A stretch of 64,000 nucleotides of DNA. It comes from Bombyx mori (Eukaryota > Arthropoda > Insecta > Lepidoptera > Bombycidae). The notes under the pieces were generated by a model. It did not search any database. It worked only from the letters and a program-made list of their open reading frames with translations, and was not told where the DNA came from. This document shows positions 56,143 to 64,000 of the stretch, piece by piece. A program made the translations under genes and the position numbers. The stretch's first letter is position 1. Every line of letters begins with the position of its first letter. The DNA lies in the NCBI RefSeq assembly GCF_030269925.1, contig NC_085119.1, forward strand, positions 13,055,001 through 13,119,000, read 5' to 3'.

Positions 56143-58542
56143 GTACGCGTGGGGGCGGAACGTATGCGCGAGGCCATGTCGCGGGTGTGTGATGCCGCCA
56201 TGCCCCGCATCAGAGCTCTCGCCCCTAAGCGCCGCGTACATTGGTGGACTGAGGAAATCGCCAACCTGCGCCAGTCGTGCAACGTCAGTCGTCGTGCGTA
56301 CCAACGGAGCCGACGTCGAAGGACGCATCGAGACCCGGAGGAGCAAGACCGCCTTTACGTAGTGTACAGGACAGCGGTGAGGGCCCTTTGCGTGGCCATC
56401 GGAATGGCAAAGGAAGCCGCCTGGAACGATCTACTCGCCTCGCTCGATCGCGATCCATGGGGGCGGCCCTACAGGCTGGCGCGCAATGCGCTTCGACCTT
56501 GGGCTCCCCCTACGACCAGCACACTGCCACCCGAGACTTTGCACCGGGTGGTCGGGGGTCTATTTCCGGACTCATCCGGAACGGCTTTCGTCCCTCCTGT
56601 AATGGCAACGGTGCAGGTCGCTGACGGCGGAGAGCTGGAAGGTGTGTCCCAGGCGGAATTCAAGTCGGTGGTGGCGAAGATGCGCTCGAAGCGCACGGCG
56701 CCCGGCCCCGACGGTCTGTCGAGCAAGGCATGGGCTCTCGCCCTAACTGAAGATGGTTTGGGACCTGCACTTCGAAGGCTTTTTAGCAAGTGCCTCCGAG
56801 AGGGCAGGTTCCCGGAGCCGTGGCGTACGGGCCGGCTGGTGCTCATCCCGAAGGACGGTCGCCCTAGAGATGAGCCCTCCGGGTATCGCCCGATAGTCGT
56901 GTTGGACGAGGCCGGTAAGCTCCTTGAGCGTATCGTTGCCGGGCGTCTTGTTCAGCACCTGGAGAATATTGGGCCGAATCTAGCGTCCAACCAATTTGGC
57001 TTCCGGAGAGGTCGGTCGACCGTGGACGCGGTCTTGCGCGTCCGTGACCTCACCGACCAGGCGTGCTCTGGGGGGGGCGTGCTATTGGCTGTGTCAATCG
57101 ATATAGCCAACGCCTTCAACACGATCCCCTGGAGTACGATCATGGACTCATTACGATTTCACCGCGTGCCTACCGGTCTCCGCAATCTGATCGAAGATTA
57201 TCTCTCAGGGCGGGCTGTAGTCTTCCCCGAGCGGAGTGGGTGGGGACGGAAAACAGTGTCGCGGGGGGTTCCACAGGGGTCGGTACTGGGTCCGCTCCTG
57301 TGGGATATAGGCTTCGACTGGGTCCTCCGTGGGGCTAACCTGCGTGGCGTCGAAGTGGTTTGCTACGCTGACGACACGCTGGTGACGGCCCGCGGAGACG
57401 ACTACCGGTCAGCAGCCATCCTGGCTGTAGCAGGTGTAGCGACTGTGGTGAGTCGAATAAAGAGACTCGGCCTCGAGGTGGCCCTTCATAAATCCGAAGC
57501 AGTGTGCTTCCACTCGGCTCGGGAGGGGCCGCCTCAAGGCGCGAATCTCGTAGTCGGTGGTGTCACCATTGCTGTCCAGCCGAAGCTCAAGTATTTGGGC
57601 CTTGTGTTGGACAGCAAATGGAGATTCGACCACCATTTCAAAATGCTGGTTCCAAGGCTGATGGGGACGGCGGGTGCGCTGACCCGTCTTCTTCCCAACA
57701 CCGGTGGATGCAGCGCCGGTATCCGGCGACTGTACCTGGGGGTGGTGCGTAGTATGGCCCTGTACGGTGCTCCCGTGTGGTCGCCCGCACTTACCGCGCG
57801 AAACGCGGCTCTGCTGCTCAGAGCTCAGCGGGCGCTCGCGGTGAGGGTCATCAGGGGGTACCGTACCATCTCTCAGGATGTGGCCTGTGCCCTCGCCGGA
57901 TCCTTACCGTGGGACCTCGAGGCCGAAATCTTGGCCGCGACATACCCACGGAGAAGACAGTCCTTGACTCGGGAACAGACACCCGGCCCGTCGGTTGTCG
58001 ATCGATGGAGGCATGCTGCGCGTGGTCTGGCGTATGCCAAATGGAGAGAGCGCTTGTTGGAGGAGCTCGGCCGAACTTCGGCCACTCGTCAGCGCACGCT
58101 CGAGGCACTGGTGCCTGTGCTGGAGGCATGGTCGGACCGGCGACATGGTGAGCTCTCCTTTCGCCTCACCCAGGTCCTTTCGGGGCATGGATGCTTCGGG
58201 AGGTATCTGTGGAGAGTCTGCAGAAGGGAGCCACATCCGGGCTGCCACCAGTGCGGGCACCCGAACGATGACGCTCAGCACGCGCTAGAAGCGTGCCCAC
58301 GGTGGGAGCACCCGCGGCGAAACCTCGTCGCGGTGTTGGGGCAGGACCTCTCTTTGAGGGCTATCGTCGCCCGTATGGTAGAGGACCGGAGTTCGTGGGA
58401 GGCCATGGCTGGGTTCTGTGACTTGGTCATGGCGCTTCGTGAGGCTGAGGAGCGCGAAAGGGAATGGGATCCCTCTTCGGCTCCTCAGCGCAGAAGGCGG
58501 GGTGGACGGCGCGTGCGAGAGGCCGCCGCTCAGCCCTCGTAG
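56143..58542 (+). CDS. LINE ORF2, reverse transcriptase part (5'-truncated)
   Basis: Open from the insertion junction to TAG at 58540-58542; the first ATG is at 56164, but the true start was lost with the 5' end. It encodes about 799 residues. Numbering from the GTG at 56149: linker with PKRRVHWWTEEIANLR (about 27-42), APGPDG (about 183), YRPIVVLDEA (about 246), FGFRRGRSTVDAV (about 283), polymerase motif A SIDIANAFN with D318, motif B GVPQGSVLGPLLW (about 374), motif C CYADD with D408 and D409, KYLGLVLDSKW (about 482), and a CCHC knuckle C699-C702-H711-C716. All catalytic Asp are present. It would copy LINE RNA onto nicked DNA, but has no endonuclease and no promoter here. The closest clade by motif order is R1/TRAS/SART; the family is unnamed. 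Confidence 0.93.
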   Translation, partial: VRVGAERMREAMSRVCDAAMPRIRALAPKRRVHWWTEEIANLRQSCNVSRRAYQRSRRRRTHRDPEEQDRLYVVYRTAVRALCVAIGMAKEAAWNDLLASLDRDPWGRPYRLARNALRPWAPPTTSTLPPETLHRVVGGLFPDSSGTAFVPPVMATVQVADGGELEGVSQAEFKSVVAKMRSKRTAPGPDGLSSKAWALALTEDGLGPALRRLFSKCLREGRFPEPWRTGRLVLIPKDGRPRDEPSGYRPIVVLDEAGKLLERIVAGRLVQHLENIGPNLASNQFGFRRGRSTVDAVLRVRDLTDQACSGGGVLLAVSIDIANAFNTIPWSTIMDSLRFHRVPTGLRNLIEDYLSGRAVVFPERSGWGRKTVSRGVPQGSVLGPLLWDIGFDWVLRGANLRGVEVVCYADDTLVTARGDDYRSAAILAVAGVATVVSRIKRLGLEVALHKSEAVCFHSAREGPPQGANLVVGGVTIAVQPKLKYLGLVLDSKWRFDHHFKMLVPRLMGTAGALTRLLPNTGGCSAGIRRLYLGVVRSMALYGAPVWSPALTARNAALLLRAQRALAVRVIRGYRTISQDVACALAGSLPWDLEAEILAATYPRRRQSLTREQTPGPSVVDRWRHAARGLAYAKWRERLLEELGRTSATRQRTLEALVPVLEAWSDRRHGELSFRLTQVLSGHGCFGRYLWRVCRREPHPGCHQCGHPNDDAQHALEACPRWEHPRRNLVAVLGQDLSLRAIVARMVEDRSSWEAMAGFCDLVMALREAEEREREWDPSSAPQRRRRGGRRVREAAAQPS

Positions 58543-58977
58543 GGACTATCGAGTGCCGGGTGCGGGGGCTCCCGGCACTCGACTGTTGGTCCGGTGGTGA
58601 AGCGGTGCAAGGTGGCTCCTGTGCGCCGCTCACGGTGTGTCGCCCGAGACGAGGTTCTACGGGATTTTCCCGGGGATGAAATCCCGTCTTAACATTGGTA
58701 CGGGTACCGCCTAAGGCGAGACTTTCGGCGCGCATCGCGGTACCGTAAGTTTCGTGTAGTCGGTGTGGTGGAGCTCGATGGGGTTTAGTCGGTAGTCGTT
58801 CTGCGGGGCAAGTGCTTCGCGCGCCTTTTTCAAGGCGTAGTCTCCTGTGAGAAATTGGGGGAGGTGAAGGACCTCGGCCCTTCTCTTCTCCCCTTCTTCC
58901 TCTCAGGAGGCGCCGGAGTCCGACATAACCCGGTTCGTTACCCCCTCGACCGGGTATCCGTAAATGGATTCCCCAGC

Positions 58978-59070
<93 letters not shown>
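56143..59070 (+). mobile_element. 5'-truncated R1/TRAS-type LINE, very young
   Basis: A 2.9-kb GC-rich insertion between two perfect 20-base target copies. It has an open reverse-transcriptase frame, a 3' UTR of about 440 bases (58543-58980) and a pure run of about 90 A (58981-59070, plus one A shared with the target copy). The 5' end with ORF1 and the endonuclease is missing, as expected for incomplete reverse transcription. Perfect duplication, an intact frame and an unmutated tail all point to a recent insertion. It stands in intron DNA, not in rDNA or telomeric repeats, so it is not a site-specific R1 or TRAS insertion. Confidence 0.95.

Positions 59071-59071
<1 letters not shown>
58981..59071. 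repeat. Poly(A) tract of about 91 bases
   Basis: An uninterrupted A-run at the 3' end of the LINE. The last A is shared with the right target copy. True length may differ, as such runs are unstable in cloning and sequencing. Confidence 0.9.
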
Positions 59072-59073
<2 letters not shown>

Positions 59074-59090
59074 TATAGATAATAAATCTA
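59071..59090. repeat. LINE target-site duplication, right copy
   Basis: AGGTATAGATAATAAATCTA, identical to the left copy. Confidence 0.95.
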
Positions 59091-59112
59091 CATGTCACAA
59101 GTTTTTCACCTG

Positions 59113-59306
59113 ATTTTTTTAAGTGGTTATTGGAGCCCATAGACATCTACAACGTAAATGCGCCATCCACCTTGAGATATAAGTTTTAAGGTCTCAGTAT
59201 ACTTACAACGGCTGCCCCGCCCTTCAAACCGAAACGCATTACTGCTTCACGGCAGAAATAGGCAGAGACCTACCCGCGCGGATTCACAAGAAGTCCTACC
59301 CCCAGT
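59113..59306 (-). mobile_element. Bm1 SINE, both ends truncated
   Basis: Begins at TTTTTTTAAGTGGTTATTGG (the terminal 45 bases are missing) and ends at AGTCCTACCCCCAGTAAA. A 12-base deletion lies near GCAGAGACCTACC. Confidence 0.88.
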
Positions 59307-59865
59307 AAATTATTAGTCAATTCAAAATTTCACGAATTCCCGTTAATACAGGTTGCTTCAGAACAAACTATCTATACATGTTTTATCGCCAGCTTGCAAG
59401 AGATTTAGTAAGTTTCGGAAGATAAAAAAAAACTCGCTAACGAGCGCCACAATTCCGGCAGAAGTTAGTCGGGAGCACCTCTACGGCGCTGGTCTCGATT
59501 TATCCGCTGCTCCAGCTTCGCGGATAGTTTTGGCCGCACGTACGCCTTGCGAGACGAACTTGACCAATTATTGTCATTCGACACCCGCACTTCGTGTCTA
59601 AAGGACATCCGGTATCCACGCTCGGGACTCGTCTTGCTGTTATCTTAATAGATTCAAAACTAGTCGGCTTGTAGCCCGTTTAACTAGAACAGTTATCTGG
59701 GTCAGCCTTTTCAGGAATACAAAGTTGCATTTAGCTTCGACTCAGCGCTCTCGGCTCTGATAATGTTAAACACTACATAAAATGCAAATCCAGGAATCTA
59801 TTAGCAAACAAAAGTGTTAGAAACGTTCTTTATTTTCCGATAAAATTTACAAAAATATTAATCAA
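59307..59865. other. Intron DNA with a GC-richer patch
   Basis: At about 59440-59640 the base composition rises and CpG is common, with an 82-codon open frame of no recognisable product. A conserved non-coding element or an old insertion are both possible. Confidence 0.35.
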
Positions 59866-60151
59866 TCTATATAAAAATGAATTGCTGTTCATTAGTCTCG
59901 CTATAACTCGAGAACGGCTGGACCGATTTGGCTAATTTTGGTCTTGAATTATTTGTGAAAGTCCAGAAAATGCTTAAAAGGTAGATAAATATGAAAATGC
60001 TGGGAATTAAACAAAAATTGCAATTTCGTTTTTCCTTTGATGTGCCCACCGTCGGACGGATTCCTTTTGTTTGTTTTAAGTTTATTTTATACAAAAGTTT
60101 AAGTCTTTTATTTATCGATTGAGGCACTACGAAGTCTGCCGGGTCAGCTAG
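59866..60151 (+). mobile_element. Non-autonomous Helitron, family B copy 2
   Basis: Starts TCTATATAAAAATGAATTGC after an A and ends CTGCCGGGTCAGCTAG before a T. An imperfect hairpin (GCACTACGAAGTCTGC) lies about 10 bases before CTAG. Same family as 15500-15736; about 50 bases longer. Confidence 0.8.
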
Positions 60152-60575
60152 TATATTAATAAATTCTAAAGTATAAAAACGCCTTGTTCACTCCATGAAA
60201 TTATTGAGCGTGCAACAAAATCATGCAGTGTCATTATAAAGACTTATAAATTGCTGCATGTATAATATATACTATTGAAATGAAGGTAAAACCTAAGCCC
60301 GTTACATAAAGGACCTCGTTCGTGTTATGTGCGTGTAAAATGAAACCACAAAAGTTTCACGAACCGGAGCAAACAACAAACTACTCATCGAATACAAACG
60401 CCGTCCTACAAATGCTTGGTCTGCACTATTTATAGTTTAAAAGGTTTCCCTTTTATATACGGTTTCGTTGGCAAGTTGATGTCGTAACTAACTTACATTA
60501 ATACCCGTTACCCGAACTTGTCATTTGGATAAGATGTTACATTTTTAATTTTGAAGTTTACGAATTAATAATTAA
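60152..60575. other. Intron DNA, no feature recognised
   Basis: AT-rich. Confidence 0.45.
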
Positions 60576-60994
60576 CTAGAGGTCCCGCAGTAGTCGAAAT
60601 TCGACTATAACTAATTGGAATTGTAAGTTTGTACACTGTTATGATTGTATTTTATACTTCTATAATCACAAATTTCGCCAAGACTACACTATAAAAAATA
60701 TTAACAAAGATAAACAATATTTAATCTATTCTCAATTTCACAACAGACGTCAAGAACAAAAGTTTGACAATAAATAGTATGCATGCGTGTGTGCGTCAAA
60801 TACATGGTATGTAGTGTGTGTAATGTTTTCTTTATTGATTTCATGTATCTTTTATGCATTATTTTAAAAAAATATTAGCATTGTGCACTTCTTCTCTATA
60901 TTCTCTATAAGTGTGAAAAATTTCCTACTCCTCCGTCCGCGCAATTTTCGTAAAAAGGGATACAAAGTTTTTGCTTCACGTATTAATATATAGA
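60576..60994 (-). mobile_element. Non-autonomous Helitron, family A copy 4
   Basis: Read on the minus strand: TCTATATATTAATACGTGAA after an A, ending GCGGGACCTCTAG before a T. 419 bases; very close to copies 1 and 3. Confidence 0.82.
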
Positions 60995-61589
60995 TTACGA
61001 ATCTGATATTTTCTTTTGACATTTACAGACACAAATGTATAGATGAACTGTCTTAATATTTTGATAGTTAATAGTAACAGTTATTGATGATAAAGATTCC
61101 TATTCACACAAATCTAAATTATAAGCCTGTTTTCCGTCGCTCAACTAGAAGTTTTAGTCGCATAAAGTGAACAAGAGACAGTTTGCGTAAGATAAATGGT
61201 TTTCAAATCCTTGAAGCCCGACAGTCTGATCACAGTAGATAATGTGTTGATTGGTATTAGTATCCATCCTTGTTTGCCAGTACTTACTACATGCACGTAT
61301 TTAAATTAAACAAAACTGTGATTATCATTATTAGTCTACAGACATCTCATAGACATCCAAGGTTCGTCACAATGACGAGTCCCGGGCTGCCCACATTTGG
61401 ACATTTTAAAGCTAAAGTCTGGATTCGCCTCATGGAAGACGTACCACACTACGCTGTCATATTTAATGTTAAATAAATACCCATTTAGGTAGCTTTCGAT
61501 AAGTAAGCTGATAGCCTTTGATTAATTAGAAAATTAAATCGCATATTGAAGTACACACTCATATGTCTATAAAAATAAGTTTGCGGTAT
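60995..61589. other. Intron DNA, no feature recognised
   Basis: AT-rich. No gene or repeat recognised. Confidence 0.45.
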
Positions 61590-61835
61590 TTTGGTCACGT
61601 TGCACCAGGGATACCAGCAATTTGGAACGCCTTGTGGTGTCTTGTAAAATCGAGGTATAAAGGCTAGGGGTAGAGGCCCCAAACTATGGTCGGACCAAAT
61701 AGCGGAGGGTCTAAAAATACCTGTCAGCAACGCACTCTACTAAGCTACAGAACGGGATCGATGGAGACAGCTAGTTGACGGAATCAAACGGAGTCACGAT
61801 CCTTAGCAATGAGGGACCGATTGAAGAGAGAGAGA
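61590..61835 (+). pseudogene. LINE C-terminal relic (RTE-like ending)
   Basis: In one frame with stops it reads RGRGPKLWSDQIAEGLKIPV, then ATERDRWRQLVDGIKRSHDP and a GTD end. The pattern GRP-WSD ... A-DR-WR ... HDP near the C-terminus is common in RTE/CR1-like LINE polyproteins. It has at least three in-frame stops and no tail, so it is an old relic 150 bases before the TMTC exon. Confidence 0.6.
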
Positions 61836-61986
61836 TATCCAAATCGTATAAAACAATGGAACAATTTAAAAATATAAAAACAGATGGTCACCTACTTAAA
61901 CAGCAAATAAGAAATGCGCTTAAATTAGAATTAAGTTGGTATTTAGCTGATTTTGTTTCACCGACTGACCTACTTACTATCTACAG

Positions 61987-62068
61987 GGTGTGCGCGATGT
62001 TCCTACCGGAGTTCGCAAGTTTCGTCGCCGCCATCTTGTTCGCCGTGCATCCGATTCACACCGAAGCG
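61987..62068 (+). CDS. Tmtc: TMTC family protein, internal exon
   Basis: An 82-base exon between CTTACTATCTACAG and GTGAGT. The first base completes the AGG codon begun at 35791-35792. Then follow 27 codons, VCAMFLPEFASFVAAILFAV and HPIHTEA, where a valine from the next exon (or GTG, if the splice is read through) is expected. LFAVHPIHTEAV is the most conserved signature of the TMTC family, at the luminal loop behind the third or so membrane segment. Joined to the exon at 35656 the peptide is continuous and in family order with nothing missing. The next exon, expected to begin near a VGRAE/D motif, was not found before the window end. Confidence 0.92.
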
Positions 62069-64000
62069 GTGAGTGGCCAACTGTCATAACCATTGATTTG
62101 TAATTTAGGTTAGTTACGTAACACGAGGCTTTAAGGGGCGGTTTAATTAAATGGAGATATTAGACGTCACTCTTGATTGTACTCACGGTCAGTGATAGCT
62201 TAGATATACATATTTAGTGACAGTTTGATTGCTCTATACAAAGATGATACGAATATTTTTCACCGATTTTGACATGTTCCAATTTTAGTTTTGTAACATA
62301 TTCAACAACTAAATCTATCAAAAATCGTTAACCTGAAAGTCTTATTAACTTAAGAACTAATTAACTTTTAATAAAATTAAATAAAACCCAATTTTCCAAT
62401 AATCGTATTGGGCTATCGAACCCTGTAAGATCCTACTCTAAAAAAGTTCATAATAATAAAATATAAACATATAGCGGGTAGATGTAGCTATAATGAAAAC
62501 AATATATTTGACAGATGTCTGAATGTCACTAAGAACATTTTCAAGATAAGTTTGCATAAATACAAGTTCCGAACAATAACATTCGAATCATCTGTTGTGG
62601 AAGATCTTCCCTTTGTCGTTAATCTCCAAATACACTATAGTTGTTATTTACATTTTAATTCCAAACCAATTTATTTTTCACTTTTAACCAATTAAAAATT
62701 TCGTAATGCCTACATTGCCTACCCAATGGCGTACCTCCAAATTACGTAAATTTACGATACTAAAAAAACAAAAAAAAACAGGAGATATTTTTAAAAACCT
62801 TAAAATAAAGTGAGTTTTAATACGAGAATAAGCAACAAAAACAACATTTTAAGTGGCAATAAAGAGCTCGATTTTAATGCAAATCGATTTTATATTTTCT
62901 ATAGCAACTATCTACTAACGTACATGTAACTTTACTTCACGTAACACGGCAATGGCTTCAAGGAACTTCGCGAACGTTTTATGACACCAATTTCTTCCCG
63001 TGACAAGTGCCCGGCGTTGCGCTCCGACGGGAGCCAACACTAAAATTGAATCATTTTTATTCATGCCTCTGCAGTTTGTGGCGGCCATAACATTTTACTA
63101 TACGGTAACAATGTAACCCGTCCCTTAAACTCGGTAAAAATTAGATCTCAAATTTTATTATATAGAAATCATGAAACTTTATGTTTAATATTAAATTTCA
63201 TTAGTTTATTTTCTTTTGTTTGGGTTATTATTTAGAGAATCTCGTAATAGAATACTATAATTAAGAAGCCATGAAGTTTTTGACTTATCAATACGTCCAG
63301 CTCTATTTTTATATTTAAATTAAATAGATGCAATTTATGAAACTAGCAAAACTAAGCTTCAGATAAAAACTCTCTTCATTTTTGTCTAGTTTAAAAGGCT
63401 TAACTCCACATGTAAGCTTGGATTACTCAGAACGGAAAGCCCGAAAGAGTTACGGACCTAAAAATTAATTTAATGTTAGAAGATAAATGTTAGAAGGTAC
63501 AATTTGGCTACGATTTTAATTTATCCTAAATTATTCTATATAACGTATTTTAATTGTAAGTTATTATATACTTACAAAAACTGCGGATGAATCTTACTAA
63601 ACAATCCACACAAAATTGTTGAAGAATATTTAGGGAATGAACTAGTGCTAGGAATGAAATAAACTAGCCCTCGAATGAACTGACCCGTATTGTGAGATGT
63701 TCCCATCCGCTAGAAGGACGACTGCTACAAAATACAATTGTCGACTTTATTAACTGCTGATCAGAACTCATCTTGCTTTAAGAGTAAAAATCTGTAGAAT
63801 ATAATGTGAACTTTTAAACTACAAATTCAATAACTAAGAAAAGTCATTGATTTATTATTGTTCATTGATATTTTATTGAAAAAAAAAAACGCTTATCGCC
63901 CAGGGGTGATATCTCTCAAATGCTACTTTCTTGAACCATTTCCACAAACACATTAATTACATCAATATACGCGAATCGTTTTTGTGTTTCTTAAAACACA
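62069..64000. other. TMTC intron start, no further feature
   Basis: GTGAGT opens the next intron. The rest is AT-rich unique-looking DNA with a GC-richer patch at about 62990-63060. No exon, repeat or RNA gene was recognised. Confidence 0.5.

Larger units (their letters stand above)
35793..61986 (+). other. TMTC intron, 26.2 kb
   Basis: Starts GTGAGT and ends CTTACTATCTACAG. It splits an AGG arginine codon after its second base (AG/G). It is filled with Bm1, LINE, Helitron, MITE and mariner insertions, described separately. The assignment rests on the two exons giving a continuous TMTC peptide and on matching phases; a transcript would confirm it. Confidence 0.85.

Noticed and set aside
57777..58288. 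Several open frames of about 100 codons on both strands within the young LINE
   Set aside because: All lie inside the reverse-transcriptase frame and come from its high G+C content.
58855..59082. Open frame ending in a poly-lysine stretch
   Set aside because: It only reads the LINE 3' UTR and the poly(A) tail.
1..64000. A previously undescribed multi-gene system
   Set aside because: Only two exons of one host gene and coding relics of transposons are present; no cluster of co-directed unknown genes is seen.

Overview
The window looks like nuclear DNA of the silkworm Bombyx mori or a very close relative. The main evidence is about 28 complete, partial or decayed copies of one tRNA-derived SINE that I recognise as Bm1. 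They are accompanied by lepidopteran-type LINE 3' ends, short Helitrons, MITEs and a mariner element. There is no bacterial gene organisation and no CRISPR array. I see no riboswitch, and no virus-derived gene that I can support.

The only host protein-coding sequence I can support is two exons of one plus-strand gene of the TMTC family (ER-membrane, TPR-containing O-mannosyltransferase type). The exons lie at 35656-35792 and 61987-62068. Both have good splice sites, their phases are compatible, and together they give one uninterrupted TMTC-like peptide ending in the family signature HPIHTEAV. The 26.2-kb DNA between them is therefore read as one intron. The sequence before 35656 and after 62068 is probably further intron of the same gene, but the flanking exons were not found.

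Layout. Region 1-35655 is AT-rich non-coding DNA carrying many Bm1 copies in both orientations, one Helitron A copy, one Helitron B copy, a hAT-type MITE with a perfect 8-bp target duplication (30348-30611), a 5'-truncated GC-rich LINE (28251-29534), and many LINE 3' ends of two recurrent families. Region 35793-61986, the intron, carries more of the same plus a defective mariner (53740-55035) and a strikingly young 5'-truncated R1/TRAS-type LINE (56143-59070). That LINE keeps an intact reverse transcriptase frame, a run of about 91 A and a perfect 20-bp target-site duplication. It also holds a palindromic MITE inserted in a Bm1 (41136-41311), two inverted copies of a third Helitron family (41566-42306), and two other tRNA-derived SINE heads. 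Region 62069-64000 has no recognised feature.

The transposon genes do not work together as a pathway. The LINE reverse transcriptases are the kind of enzyme that mobilises LINEs and, in general, SINEs. The mariner transposase is broken by a stop codon, a frameshift and a changed catalytic residue. The short Helitrons and MITEs carry no coding capacity and depend on enzymes encoded elsewhere. Family names are given only where recognised. 'Family F', 'family G', 'family J' and 'Helitron A/B/C/D' are labels used in this annotation only. For SINEs and LINEs, strand + means the A-rich or poly(A) end lies at the higher coordinate.
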